In this document: in pieces, positions 1-7,681 of the stretch
Position numbering within the stretch: the first letter of the stretch is position 1
How the letters are laid out: each line of letters opens with the position of its first letter
Assembly: GCA_945483525.1 (NCBI GenBank)
Contig: CALYRV010000054.1
Span: forward strand, 1 to 12,270
Source of the DNA: an uncultured Verrucomicrobiota bacterium
GTDB taxonomy: Bacteria > Verrucomicrobiota > Kiritimatiellia > RFP12 > UBA1067
Reading direction: 5' to 3'
Length of the DNA: 12,270 nucleotides
Translations under genes and position numbers: made by a program
The notes under the pieces: generated by a model
The model's input: only the letters and a program-made list of their open reading frames with translations
Databases searched by the model: none
Told to the model about the DNA's origin: nothing

Positions 1-40
1 TGGCAAGTATCTGCTCGATGTGATGGTCGCATCATATTAC

Positions 41-199
41 AGGAACATATACGAATCGTGTCTCATATACCGGTGGCGGTGAGGCGAGGAACTCGTACGA
101 GTCATGACTCATATACCGGTGGCGGTGAGGCGAGGAACTCGTACGAGTCATGACTCATATATCGGTGACGGCGAGGCGAGGAAGTAGTATGAACTGTGG
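41..199. repeat. 46-bp tandem repeat with nested palindromes
   Basis: Two identical 46-bp units lie at 62-107 and 108-153. A third, diverged copy lies at 154-199: its first 30 bases match with 3 differences and the rest is poorly conserved. A degenerate partial copy precedes them at 41-61. Each full unit holds two perfect 12-bp palindromes sharing four bases: ACTCGTACGAGT (91-102 and 137-148) and GAGTCATGACTC (99-110 and 145-156). These could form mutually exclusive hairpins. Each unit also contains GAGGCGAGGA, which in the third copy lies just before the ATG at 189. The array therefore looks like repeated duplication of a translation-initiation region. A period of 46 is not a multiple of 3, so it is not a protein repeat. 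Function is unknown. Confidence 0.85.
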
Positions 200-467
200 C
201 TTATATGCGGGAGATGATACCCAGATTAAATCTGTTCCGGATTGTCGTCTCGTCGTCACCAAAGAGACCATGACCGTTGAAGGTTCTATCGAGATCGTGT
301 ACGATCTGCTGAAGGAGAAGATGACCATCGTCAAGATCACCTTCACCAGCGGCGTCAATGTCGCGACGGCCGAATTTCAGCCTCGCATGTCTATGGACCG
401 TTGTCCCTGGTGCGGTATCTCGCTTAAGAGCGGAGTCTGCCCTAAATGCGGATATCGAAAGGTGTAG
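189..467 (+). CDS. small zinc-ribbon protein, function unknown
   Basis: This is a 92-residue protein whose C-terminus is a compact zinc ribbon: two CPxCG knuckles, C72-PW-C75-G and C84-PK-C87-G, separated by eight residues. The N-terminal 65 residues look like a small beta-rich domain, and I recognise no family for it. There is no signal peptide or membrane segment, so it is probably cytosolic. I chose ATG 189 because GAGGAAG lies 4-10 nt upstream. An in-frame ATG at 150 would add 13 residues encoded inside the tandem repeat, which is less likely. It stands apart from the downstream operon, with a candidate terminator between them. Paired CPxCG knuckles usually bind zinc structurally; any nucleic-acid or protein-binding role is inference. 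Confidence 0.65.
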   Translation: MNCGLYAGDDTQIKSVPDCRLVVTKETMTVEGSIEIVYDLLKEKMTIVKITFTSGVNVATAEFQPRMSMDRCPWCGISLKSGVCPKCGYRKV

Positions 468-491
468 TCCGATCCTGCTCCATACTATGCC

Positions 492-528
492 GCGGCGGAA
501 CTGACGCGCCCGAGACGCGCCGCTTTTT
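492..528 (+). terminator. candidate intrinsic terminator
   Basis: GCGGCG (492-497) pairs perfectly with CGCCGC (518-523) and is followed directly by TTTTT (524-528). The 20-nt loop is longer than usual and contains the direct repeat GACGCGCC, so the stem may be drawn differently in vivo. Its position, 24 bp after the zinc-ribbon stop and before the next promoter, fits termination. Confidence 0.5.
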
Positions 529-543
529 ATTGCCAATAGCCTA

Positions 544-552
544 TGGTATTAT
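544..552 (+). promoter_or_regulatory. extended -10 promoter for the SPFH operon
   Basis: TGGTATTAT matches the extended -10 form TG-N-TATWAT. A start about 7 nt downstream gives a leader of about 29 nt holding the possible ribosome site AAAAAGG (572-578), 9 nt before the ATG at 588. TTGCCA at 530-535 is a possible -35, but its spacing of 11 nt to this hexamer is poor. TATGAT (550-555) is an overlapping alternative. Confidence 0.45.
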
Positions 553-587
553 GATAAAATAATAGCACAAGAAAAAGGCTAAAATTT

Positions 588-2063
588 ATGAAATCATCAA
601 TAGTATTTATATTGGGGGTTGTTGCGGCGATATTCGCAGGATGGATCTGGTGGGGATGGAGAATCGAGCCCGAAAACGGACAGATCGCCGTCCTAATGAA
701 AAAGACCGGTAAGAACCTTCCTCCAGAGGCCATCATCGCTCCCAGTTCGGAGTATAAGGGTATTCAGGCAGAGGTCCTGCCGGAAGGTCGGTATTTCCGT
801 AATCCATGGACTTGGGAATGGAAGTATTTCCGAGCAATGGATATTCCCGCCGGCAAATTCGGCGTGCTCGTGCGTAAGTTTGGCAAAGACCTTCCCGCTG
901 GAGAGATTATCGCCCGCGACGAAACCTACAAGGGCATCGTCCGTGACATACTCGGAACCGGGCGCCATCGTATTAATCCATACGCCTACGACGTCAAGCT
1001 TTATGAAGATATTACCATCAAGCCTGGTTACGTCGGTGTGGTGACGCGCCTCACTGGCATGGATATCCTTTCCGCCGATGTCGGCCACCAACCATCAGCC
1101 TCGGCGTTCATCGTTGGCGTAGGACAGAAGGGTGTAACCGGTGACATCCTCAAGGAAGGCACCCACCGTCTTAATCCGTTCCTTTATTCCGTGACGATTG
1201 TGAACGTCCAAAGCCAGCGCTTCGAATTGAGCGGAGACGACGCCATCACGTTCCTCACGCAGGACGGTTTCACGGTTCGTGCCGAAGGCACTCTCGAATT
1301 TAATCTCTCGCTCGACAAGGTCGCGCTGCTTTCGCATGAAGTCGGTGACATGGATGATATCCTCCAGAAGCTGATCCTTCCTTCTGCCCGCGGCTTTTCG
1401 CGCATCGAAGGTTCGAAGAAGCATGCCACCGAATTCATCGTTGGCGAATCGCGTCAGGCCTTCCAGAATTCGCTCGAGACCTACCTGAAGAGCGTCTGCG
1501 CACCTTGGGGCATTTCGCTCAACTCGGTGCTGATCCGCGATATTTTCGCTCCACAGGAAGTCGCCTCTATTATCCGCGCCCGCGAACTCGCGGTGCAGGA
1601 GGCGAAGAAGATCGATCAGCAGATAGTTCAGGCGAAGAGCCAAGCCGAGCTCGGCAAGCAGAAGGCGCTCGCCGAACGCAACATCCGCACCGTCGCCGCC
1701 GAGACCGAACGCATTCAGCGTAAGATCGCCGCGGAACAAGAACAGAGTGTCCAGACTATCTCCGCTCAGACTCGCCTCGAGATCGCGTCCGTAAATCTTA
1801 AGGGTGCTGAAGCTGAAGCCGCCGCGCTTCTTGCCAAGGCCGAAGCCGAGCGTAAAGTCGTCGAAGCGCGTACTACCGCTGAGGCGAACGTCTTGAAAAG
1901 CGAAATTGCAGTCTATGAAGACGAGCGCGATTATCTTCGTGCGCGTATCTATGAAAAGACCGCACCGAGGATTACCAGTGTGATCACCGGCGACGATGAT
2001 GGTGAACTCTTAGGGATTCCCGTCAAAAGCGGATTCCTTAATAAGAAAGGAGGTGCGAAATGA
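588..2063 (+). CDS. membrane-anchored SPFH/band 7 protein with triple beta modules (paralogue A)
   Basis: The 491-residue protein starts with a short cytosolic end and one hydrophobic segment (about 4-23), giving a single membrane anchor. Three related modules of about 57-60 residues follow (about 30-84, 87-143, 146-206). Each has a GVV-like strand, a TGK..LP.GEIIA-type loop (lost in the third), a KG(V/I) and a G.xR.NP..Y.V end. This pattern resembles the first half of an SPFH domain. A full SPFH/PHB domain follows (about 207-320), then a long Ala/Glu/Lys-rich coiled coil (about 325-455) typical of flotillins and HflK/HflC. SPFH proteins form large membrane-attached oligomers that organise membrane microdomains or enclose proteases. 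The last four bases overlap the next gene, a paralogue, so a hetero-oligomeric cage like HflK-HflC is a fair inference. The substrate or partner is unknown. Confidence 0.85.
   Translation: MKSSIVFILGVVAAIFAGWIWWGWRIEPENGQIAVLMKKTGKNLPPEAIIAPSSEYKGIQAEVLPEGRYFRNPWTWEWKYFRAMDIPAGKFGVLVRKFGKDLPAGEIIARDETYKGIVRDILGTGRHRINPYAYDVKLYEDITIKPGYVGVVTRLTGMDILSADVGHQPSASAFIVGVGQKGVTGDILKEGTHRLNPFLYSVTIVNVQSQRFELSGDDAITFLTQDGFTVRAEGTLEFNLSLDKVALLSHEVGDMDDILQKLILPSARGFSRIEGSKKHATEFIVGESRQAFQNSLETYLKSVCAPWGISLNSVLIRDIFAPQEVASIIRARELAVQEAKKIDQQIVQAKSQAELGKQKALAERNIRTVAAETERIQRKIAAEQEQSVQTISAQTRLEIASVNLKGAEAEAAALLAKAEAERKVVEARTTAEANVLKSEIAVYEDERDYLRARIYEKTAPRITSVITGDDDGELLGIPVKSGFLNKKGGAK
2046..2055 (+). promoter_or_regulatory. 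strong Shine-Dalgarno site before second SPFH gene
   Basis: AAAGGAGGTG is a near-perfect anti-16S match, 6 nt (counted from GGAGG) before the ATG at 2060 and inside the end of the preceding gene. With the ATGA overlap it indicates coupled, high-level translation of the two paralogues. Confidence 0.85.
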
Positions 2064-3925
2064 GTAAGGATCTCGACAATTTCGCCAAAGGACTCGGTAC
2101 TCCGGTGAATTCCGATTTCGGATGTTGGCTCGTTGCTGTGGGCTTCATTCTCGCGTTCGTCTTTGTCGTGATTTTCGGATTCATCTGGTTCGGATGTCGC
2201 GTCTATGTGCCGCAGGGACAGATGGCGATCGTCACCGCGAAGACCGGCGAGGAACTTCCTCATGGTGCGATTCTCGCCGAGCCTGGACAAAAGGGTGTGC
2301 AGCGTATTCCCCTTGCCGAGGGCCGTCACTTCCTTAATCCCGTTACTCACGATTGGAAGATAGTGCCAGTGATCACGATTCCCGCGGGGTCCGTCGGACT
2401 CGTCACAGCGAAGACCGGCAAGGAGCTTCCGTCCGGCGAGATTATTGCCGCGGATCGGGATTCGAAGGGCGTCTGGAAGGACGTGCTTGGACCGGGTTCA
2501 TATCGTCTCAATCCCGAAGGGTATGAGGTGAAGACGTTAGCCGCGATCAACATCCCGATCGGCTATGTAGGTGTTGTTACTTCGCTTACCGGCAAGCCAG
2601 CGCAGCAGGGGCTTTTTGCGGGACTTGGCGAGAAGGGCGTGATGGAGAAACCGCTTCAGCCCGGACTCTACTACATCAATCCTCGCGCATATCAGGTCGA
2701 TGTTGTGGAAATCGGCATGAATCAGGTTTCGATCATTGGTAAGTCTGGAACCGTCGTCCTTACCAAGGCACAGAATCAGAGCGCGGGCGGACTTGACGAG
2801 CTCCAGCAGTTGACACTTCAGAAGCAGAACATGAAGCGGGCCGAATACGTCACTCAGAACGCCGACCTCGGCATTGTAGATGACTCGGCCGCGCGTAATT
2901 TCTCACAGGCGATTGGCTCGCTCGGATGTTCGCTCAGTCGTTCTTCGTCAGCTTCAAAGTCGAAAATGACCGCGACCAAGTCGAGGTCGAACGCCGGCAT
3001 GTTGGATGCAAAACCGGTCGCCCAAGGTGCCTCCGCTTCGGCTGTACGCCAGAACGCATTTCCGTCCGGTGATTCCGTCGCCTTCGGCATGAACCAGTTT
3101 GTGCAGTTCCCTAGCTCGGACGGCTTCTCGATTATGCTCGACATGACCGTGGAGTTCGAACTGTTGCCGGAGAATATCTCGAGGATCTTCATGCTTTACG
3201 GAGACCTGCCGGCCGTCGTCTCCAAGATCCTGATGCCGCAGATACTCTCGATATCGCGAATGAAGGGTTCTGACTATAAGGCGCGCGATTTCATTGACGG
3301 CGAGGGAAGACTCAAGTTCCAAAAGGATATGACCGATGAACTCGTCCGCGTGATGAAGGAGAAGCATATCGTGATTCGCAACGCGATTGTCCGTCATGTC
3401 GAAGTGCCAGAGGATATCCTGAAGCCTATTCAGTCCGCCTCTGTCGCCAAGGAACAGGATCTCACCAACCAGACTCAGCAGGAGACTGAGAAACGCCGTG
3501 CGGAACTTAATGCCGAAGTCGCGAAGATCGATCAGCTCAAGCGTGAGGTCGATCAGGAGACCCAGAAGCTGGTTGCGGAGATCGGCGCGGAAATGGAGAA
3601 GGAAGTCGCGACGATCGGCGCAGAGACTAAGCTCAAGGTTGCGCAGATCGATCTCGAAGCGGCAAGGGTGCAGGCGAAGATCACCGAGACGAAGGGCGAA
3701 GCCGCGGTGCAGGCGAAGTTCGTCGTCGAGAACGAAGAGGCGATCGGTATGAAGCGCCGCGCTTCCGCGTTCAAGGATCCGTCCCTCTGGGCCGACCTTA
3801 CCTTTGCGGACACGCTCAATCCCGAGGTGAAAATCAGCGTGATTCACGCAGGCGAAGGTACGCTCTGGACTGATCTGAAGAATGCTTCGGTCGCATTGCC
3901 GCCGCAGAAGCAGTCCGAGAAGTGA
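2060..3925 (+). CDS. membrane-anchored SPFH/band 7 protein with triple beta modules (paralogue B)
   Basis: This 621-residue paralogue of the preceding gene has one membrane segment (about 22-45). Three modules follow (about 51-106, 107-165, 166-217) with the same signature; modules 1 and 2 share TAKTG(E/K)ELP and KGV...L..G....NP. The SPFH domain (about 345-450) and a heptad-like coiled coil (about 460-560) end in a short globular tail. Unlike paralogue A it carries about 110 extra residues (about 231-341) between the last module and the SPFH domain. These include a Ser/Lys-rich low-complexity stretch near 291-310, probably flexible. The start is fixed by a strong ribosome site and the 4-bp ATGA overlap. 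The pair probably co-assembles. Architecture (beta modules, SPFH-like shoulder, coiled coil) recalls the major vault protein, but the membrane anchor makes a flotillin/HflKC-like membrane scaffold more likely. Not assigned to a named gene. Confidence 0.85.
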   Translation: MSKDLDNFAKGLGTPVNSDFGCWLVAVGFILAFVFVVIFGFIWFGCRVYVPQGQMAIVTAKTGEELPHGAILAEPGQKGVQRIPLAEGRHFLNPVTHDWKIVPVITIPAGSVGLVTAKTGKELPSGEIIAADRDSKGVWKDVLGPGSYRLNPEGYEVKTLAAINIPIGYVGVVTSLTGKPAQQGLFAGLGEKGVMEKPLQPGLYYINPRAYQVDVVEIGMNQVSIIGKSGTVVLTKAQNQSAGGLDELQQLTLQKQNMKRAEYVTQNADLGIVDDSAARNFSQAIGSLGCSLSRSSSASKSKMTATKSRSNAGMLDAKPVAQGASASAVRQNAFPSGDSVAFGMNQFVQFPSSDGFSIMLDMTVEFELLPENISRIFMLYGDLPAVVSKILMPQILSISRMKGSDYKARDFIDGEGRLKFQKDMTDELVRVMKEKHIVIRNAIVRHVEVPEDILKPIQSASVAKEQDLTNQTQQETEKRRAELNAEVAKIDQLKREVDQETQKLVAEIGAEMEKEVATIGAETKLKVAQIDLEAARVQAKITETKGEAAVQAKFVVENEEAIGMKRRASAFKDPSLWADLTFADTLNPEVKISVIHAGEGTLWTDLKNASVALPPQKQSEK

Positions 3926-3930
3926 GAATC

Positions 3931-4395
3931 ATGACGGTTGCGGAAAAACTCGTAGAACTCTACAAGTCGTCCGGCAAGACCTGCGCGACGGCGGAGAGCT
4001 GCACCGGCGGAGGAATCGGCGCGGCGATCACGTCCGTCGCTGGTTCCAGTGAGGTGTTTCTCGGCGGTATCATCTCATATGCGAACGAGGTGAAGCGCGA
4101 TGTGCTTGGAGTGAGCCAGGATACGCTTGATACGGTCGGTGCTGTATCGTCCGAGACCGCGGCGCAGATGGCGGAAGGGGCGCGCAAACTTACGAAGGCA
4201 GATGTCGCGGTTGCGGTCACTGGTATTGCGGGTCCTGGCGGCGGCAGTGCGGAGAAGCCGGTGGGACTCGTCTGGTTCGGGTTGGCGACTGATAGTGGTG
4301 TTCGTACTGAGAAGGCGATCTTTCCTGGTGATCGCGCTCAGGTTCGCGCCGCTACCGTAACCCACGCTTTAGGAATGCTTACAACGGCGATTTAA
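3931..4395 (+). CDS. pncC: CinA C-terminal-type nicotinamide-nucleotide amidohydrolase
   Basis: The 154-residue protein is a stand-alone CinA C-terminal domain (PncC/YgaD type). This enzyme hydrolyses nicotinamide mononucleotide to nicotinate mononucleotide and ammonia, recycling the NMN released for example by NAD-dependent DNA ligase. Diagnostic motifs are TAESCTGG (20-27, with the conserved Ser-Cys-Thr), a SYANEVK segment (49-55), GAVS (70-73), GIAGPGGG (98-105) and EKPVGLVW. The length is normal for the single-domain form. I prefer ATG 3931; a GTG at 3922 overlapping the previous stop (GTGA) would add three residues and cannot be excluded. It is the third gene of the tight run beginning at 588, probably co-transcribed. 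No functional link to SPFH proteins is known to me. Confidence 0.9.
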   Translation: MTVAEKLVELYKSSGKTCATAESCTGGGIGAAITSVAGSSEVFLGGIISYANEVKRDVLGVSQDTLDTVGAVSSETAAQMAEGARKLTKADVAVAVTGIAGPGGGSAEKPVGLVWFGLATDSGVRTEKAIFPGDRAQVRAATVTHALGMLTTAI

Positions 4396-4410
4396 GCAAG
4401 GATGGTCATT

Positions 4411-5109
4411 ATGAGAAAAGCAAATGAGCTGAGGAAAATTCAGATTGTCAGGAACTTTACTAAGCACGCAGCGGGATCGGTGCTGATCAAGTGGGGCGAT
4501 ACGTGGGTGCTGTGCACGGCGTCCGTTGAAGAGAAGGTCCCGCCGTTTCTGCGGGACACCGGTAAGGGGTGGGTAACGGCGGAATATTCAATGCTACCGT
4601 CTTCTACCGGAGGCGGACGCAAGGACCGCGACATCAAGAAGCTCAAGCAGGATGCCCGTTCTACGGAGATTCAGCGATTGATAGGTCGTTCCTTGCGCGC
4701 GGCAGTAGACATGTCGCTCCTTGGCGAGCGTCAGATAACGATCGATTGCGATGTGCTGCAGGCTGACGGCGGAACGCGCTGTGCGTCAATCACCGGAGGA
4801 ATGGTCGCGCTTGAGATCGCCGTGAAGAAGCTCCTCAAGGAGAAGAAGATTGCCAAGGATCCGATAATTCACCGTGTCGCCGCGGTATCTGTGGGCGTGT
4901 GTGACGGAGTTCCGACGCTGGATCTCGACTATATACATGATTCGACGGCCGAAGTTGATCTCAATGTTATCATGACCGATGACGGACGCTTCGTCGAACT
5001 CCAGGGATGTGCGGAGCACAAGCCGTTTTCCGATCGTCATCTCGCGGCGATGATCAAGCTCGCAAAGTCTGGACTCAAAAAGATCTTTGCGATTACAGCT
5101 AAGAAGTGA
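4411..5109 (+). CDS. rph: ribonuclease PH
   Basis: This 232-residue RNase PH is a phosphate-dependent 3'-5' exoribonuclease that trims tRNA 3' ends and forms a hexameric ring. Conserved stretches include NFTKHAAGSVL (15-25), TASVEE, GWVTAEYSMLP (53-63), STEIQRLIGRSLR (84-96, with the phosphate-site Arg region), IDCDVLQADGGTR (111-123) and DSTAEVDLNV (177-186), whose acidic residues match the catalytic Asp pair. ATG 4411 is preferred over ATG 4402: AAGGA lies 8 nt upstream of 4411, and the family starts with MR. Odd point: the usual RxDGR motif right after the start is missing; the N-terminus is about four residues short and reads MRKANELRKI. Spacing is 15 bp from pncC and 6 bp to djlA, so same operon. 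Confidence 0.93.
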   Translation: MRKANELRKIQIVRNFTKHAAGSVLIKWGDTWVLCTASVEEKVPPFLRDTGKGWVTAEYSMLPSSTGGGRKDRDIKKLKQDARSTEIQRLIGRSLRAAVDMSLLGERQITIDCDVLQADGGTRCASITGGMVALEIAVKKLLKEKKIAKDPIIHRVAAVSVGVCDGVPTLDLDYIHDSTAEVDLNVIMTDDGRFVELQGCAEHKPFSDRHLAAMIKLAKSGLKKIFAITAKK

Positions 5110-5115
5110 TTTTCG

Positions 5116-5964
5116 ATGGGGCTTAAAGGAGCAGCGATTGGTGGCTTCGCCGGATGGTTCGTGGGTGGACCTCTCGGTTTGTTACTGGGTTCCATATTCG
5201 GTAACTGGGCCGAGAATCGTGTGAAGGAGGGCGAGCGCGCTGAAGAGAATCGTCCCAATCGTGGCCGTCGTCAGCGTTGCGCTCCAACTTCCGGCGGGGC
5301 TGGTGGGGTGAACAACGGAATGATCTTCTGTGCCTGTGCTGCGGCATTGCTTGCGAAGATTGCGAAGGCTGACGGTGTGGTGACCAGTGGCGAAATTACC
5401 ATGGTCGAATTAGCGTTCAAGCGGCTTGGTTTTTCGCGGGACGCTCGTAATTACGCCATTAGCGTGTTCCGTAAGGCGAAGGACGATGACCACACTATAT
5501 ACGAATACGCCTATAATTTTGCTAATGCCGTACAATCGGTCGAGGTGCGAGAACTGCTTTATGAGCTATTGTGGGATGTGGCAGGTGCTGACGGACATCT
5601 AGGTCCTGAAGAGTTGATGATTCTCCGTGGGATTCCGCTTTCGCTTGGGATTCGTCCTGGTTGGTTTGAGTTTTTTGCACGCGAACGGGTCCGCGGCTAC
5701 AGGACCAACGGTGGTCGCCAGCAGTATCGGCAGTCATCACAGTCGTCACGTGACGCGCTTGCTGACGCTTATGAAATGCTAGGGGCGAATTCTGATGATG
5801 ATGACGCTGTGCTAAAGCGTAAATACAGAGATCTCGCCAAGAAATATCATCCGGATGCGCTTCGTGCACAGGGGTTGCCGGACGAGATGATTGGCAAGGC
5901 CAATGAACGAATGGCAAAGATCAATGCAGCTTGGTCTGAAATCAAGTCCGCTCGCGGACTGTAA
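5116..5964 (+). CDS. djlA: DjlA-type membrane J-domain co-chaperone (TerB-DnaJ)
   Basis: The 282-residue protein has the DjlA layout. A Gly-rich N-terminal membrane segment (about 4-29, glycine-zipper-like) is followed by a basic linker (about 35-62). A TerB-like helical domain (about 66-185) contains two ADG motifs (85-87 and 158-160), each followed by a conserved acidic segment. A Gln/Ser-rich linker leads to a C-terminal J domain (about 213-282) with the essential HPD at 245-247. DjlA is an inner-membrane co-chaperone that stimulates DnaK at the membrane surface. Length and order match E. coli DjlA (271 residues). ATG 5116 has only a weak ribosome site (AAGAAG, 5101-5106), suggesting coupling to rph 6 bp upstream. 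It is the last gene of the run; no clear terminator follows. Confidence 0.87.
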   Translation: MGLKGAAIGGFAGWFVGGPLGLLLGSIFGNWAENRVKEGERAEENRPNRGRRQRCAPTSGGAGGVNNGMIFCACAAALLAKIAKADGVVTSGEITMVELAFKRLGFSRDARNYAISVFRKAKDDDHTIYEYAYNFANAVQSVEVRELLYELLWDVAGADGHLGPEELMILRGIPLSLGIRPGWFEFFARERVRGYRTNGGRQQYRQSSQSSRDALADAYEMLGANSDDDDAVLKRKYRDLAKKYHPDALRAQGLPDEMIGKANERMAKINAAWSEIKSARGL

Positions 5965-6009
5965 CAGCTGCATTAGTCGCTTAGGCTCACTTTCAACCAC
6001 ACCTATTAG

Positions 6010-6029
6010 TGATAAAGTCGCTCTTATCA
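6010..6029. promoter_or_regulatory. candidate operator palindrome upstream of the SDR gene
   Basis: TGATAA (6010-6015) and TTATCA (6024-6029) form a perfect inverted repeat with an 8-nt spacer, lying where the -35 region of the promoter at 6040-6048 would be. A repressor or activator site is possible. A short six-pair repeat can also arise by chance, so confidence is low. Confidence 0.25.
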
Positions 6030-6039
6030 GGCAATAATT

Positions 6040-6048
6040 TGCTATAAT
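6040..6048 (+). promoter_or_regulatory. extended -10 promoter for the SDR gene
   Basis: TGCTATAAT is a consensus extended -10 box ending 10 nt before the ATG at 6059. A start about 7 nt downstream would leave a leader of only about 4 nt, with no room for a ribosome site. No good -35 is visible. Confidence 0.65.
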
Positions 6049-6058
6049 AGTGACGACT

Positions 6059-6802
6059 ATGAAAGAGTGGGTGTTGATTACTGGGGCGTCGTCGGGGATC
6101 GGCAAGGCGATCGCGATCGAGCTTTCAAAAGAATACAATCTTGTTCTTAACGGACGAGATGAAAGACGGCTTAATGAGACTGCCGCAAGTCTTGCGAAGG
6201 GCTGTCGGAAGCGTATCTGGAATTACGATCTTGGACAAATTGAGGAGATTGGAGCGGCGTTGACGGAGTTCCTATCGATCTCCAGGGTTACCATCTCCCG
6301 TTTCGTTCATGCGGCCGGAGTATCTAAGATCATGCCGGTTAACGTCACCCGCGTAGAAGATGTGCGCAACACCTTTGGCGTGAATACGATGGCTCCGTTT
6401 GAGATCGTGAAGGTGTTGTCGTCTAAGCGCGGCAATTCGTCCGCGCTAAAGAACGTGGTGTTCGTTTCGAGTGCGATCAGCAAGCGGGGGGCGAGAGGTC
6501 ACACGATCTACGGGGCATCGAAGGCGGCGTTAGACGGTATGATGCGAGGCCTCGCCGTCGAATTGGCTCCCAAGGTGCGAGTGAATTCGGTGCTGCCGGG
6601 ATTCGTGAAGACACCGATGACCGAGGCGGTGCTGACGAATGTTGATGTTGTGAAGCGCCTGGAGGCGCAGTATCCGTTGGGACTGGGGTGTCCGAAATCG
6701 GTTGCGGACGCAGTTTCTTATCTGCTGTCAGACCGTGCAAATTGGATCACGGGACACGAACTCGTTGTTGATGGTGGATCGTCAATCGACTACACCGCTT
6801 GA
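6059..6802 (+). CDS. short-chain dehydrogenase/reductase (classical SDR)
   Basis: This 247-residue classical SDR is an NAD(P)-dependent oxidoreductase with a Rossmann fold. The cofactor motif TGASSGIG is at residues 8-15, the AAG turn at 85-87, the structural N109 in VNT, S138 in FVSS, and the catalytic Y151-xxx-K155 in YGASK. The C-terminus has the usual VDGG near 237-240. The closest everyday comparison is a FabG-like reductase, but the substrate cannot be read from sequence. ATG 6059 is chosen over GTG 6050 because a TATAAT box ends at 6048, so a GTG at 6050 could not be on the transcript from that promoter. The gene is 94 bp downstream of djlA with its own promoter, and looks monocistronic. 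Confidence 0.87.
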   Translation: MKEWVLITGASSGIGKAIAIELSKEYNLVLNGRDERRLNETAASLAKGCRKRIWNYDLGQIEEIGAALTEFLSISRVTISRFVHAAGVSKIMPVNVTRVEDVRNTFGVNTMAPFEIVKVLSSKRGNSSALKNVVFVSSAISKRGARGHTIYGASKAALDGMMRGLAVELAPKVRVNSVLPGFVKTPMTEAVLTNVDVVKRLEAQYPLGLGCPKSVADAVSYLLSDRANWITGHELVVDGGSSIDYTA

Positions 6803-6860
6803 TCAGGCGAGTAAATCCTGAGCGGAATTTATGCCATTGACGGCATCCTTAGCTCAGGTT

Positions 6861-6869
6861 TGGTATTAT
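6861..6869 (+). promoter_or_regulatory. extended -10 promoter for the outer-membrane-like gene
   Basis: TGGTATTAT ends 6 nt before the ATG at 6876, placing the expected transcription start at or next to the A of that ATG (leaderless). TTGACG (6837-6842) lies upstream, but 21 nt is too far for a good -35. If the gene instead starts at 6831 this box would be inside it. Confidence 0.45.
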
Positions 6870-6875
6870 ACAAAC

Positions 6876-7661
6876 ATGTTTTTGGGCTTGGTTTTAGCGG
6901 CGCTGAATTTTGGTCCAGCGGAGATTCACGGGTGGTTGGCGACAGAGGTTGAGTCGGCGCATGTGAGTATCGGTAGAATCAAAAACGAGTATCCTGTTTT
7001 TAATATCGACACCGGCCTGCGCATTGACGGCAACAGCATGGGCTATATCGACCTTGCGCTATGGACCGAGTGTGATTTATGTAATCACAACCGAAGAACT
7101 CATCGATGGGCTTTTCATGAAATCGACCCCAAGATCGGATACGGATATCGATTTGGACTTGTGGACGGATTCGTCTTTGATACCAGTATCGCGGCGCAGT
7201 GGAATCTAATGTCCGGCTACTATGGCCCCGCCAAGCGCAGCTATGACGAATGGCAGATTCGCGAAGCGTTGGAGACACCATGGTTTGTCGTCTATTATTC
7301 AATGCGCAATTTCTACAGTCCGGTGGTCAAAGCGTCATATCGTTTCGGACTCTCAAAGTCAATTCCGCTTTTTTGCGGACTGTCCTTCGTTCCCAATGTT
7401 TTCTGCGAAGGCGGCAGTTCTCGTTGGAATACGCAGCGCTTCCGCCAGCACGACGACTGGACGGTCGGCAGGACGATAAACTCATTGTTGGCGCAGATGT
7501 TCCTAGATTATAAGGTTGCAGATGATCTTTCGCTTTACGGTGGGGTGACCGGATATTTTGTGGTCGATCCAGACATTCGTGACGAGCTTCGCAACGGTAC
7601 TGGCTATGCCAATCGCACTGAATTCGCGATCATAACTCTCGGTGCTCGCTTCGTGTTCTGA
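6876..7661 (+). CDS. putative outer-membrane beta-barrel protein, function unknown
   Basis: I recognise no named family. The 261-residue product begins with a short hydrophobic stretch (about 2-14, FLGLVLAALNFGPA) that may be a signal peptide, although it lacks the usual N-terminal Lys/Arg. The rest is rich in aromatic residues and alternating short strands, such as YGYRFGLVDGFVF, VVKASYRFGL, LYGGVTGYFVV and AIITLGARFVF. It ends in Phe after alternating hydrophobic residues, the classic C-terminal signature recognised by the BAM complex. Size fits an 8-12 strand barrel. An alternative ATG at 6831 adds 15 residues before the hydrophobic stretch; I prefer 6876 because of the -10 box just upstream. 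The neighbours do not indicate a substrate. Confidence 0.55.
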   Translation: MFLGLVLAALNFGPAEIHGWLATEVESAHVSIGRIKNEYPVFNIDTGLRIDGNSMGYIDLALWTECDLCNHNRRTHRWAFHEIDPKIGYGYRFGLVDGFVFDTSIAAQWNLMSGYYGPAKRSYDEWQIREALETPWFVVYYSMRNFYSPVVKASYRFGLSKSIPLFCGLSFVPNVFCEGGSSRWNTQRFRQHDDWTVGRTINSLLAQMFLDYKVADDLSLYGGVTGYFVVDPDIRDELRNGTGYANRTEFAIITLGARFVF

Positions 7662-7681
7662 TGTTCGCAAGCTTACTGATT

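Noticed and set aside
1..153. Tail of an upstream gene (frame 1 open to the TGA at 151; frame 2 open to the TGA at 80)
   Set aside because: Both frames are short and run into the tandem repeat. The frame 2 tail ending YESCLIYRWR looks slightly protein-like, but 26 codons are too few to support a gene.
62..199. CRISPR array
   Set aside because: The units are directly adjacent with no unique spacers, only two are intact, and no cas genes are present.
2954..3847. Long minus-strand open frame opposite the second SPFH gene
   Set aside because: It is antisense to a well-supported conserved gene, matches no family, and is the expected shadow of a GC-rich coiled-coil coding region. The same applies to the minus frame at 9372-10127.
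6803..6821. Terminator after the SDR gene (TCAGG / CCTGA)
   Set aside because: The stem is only five pairs and no T-run follows, so it is not better than chance.
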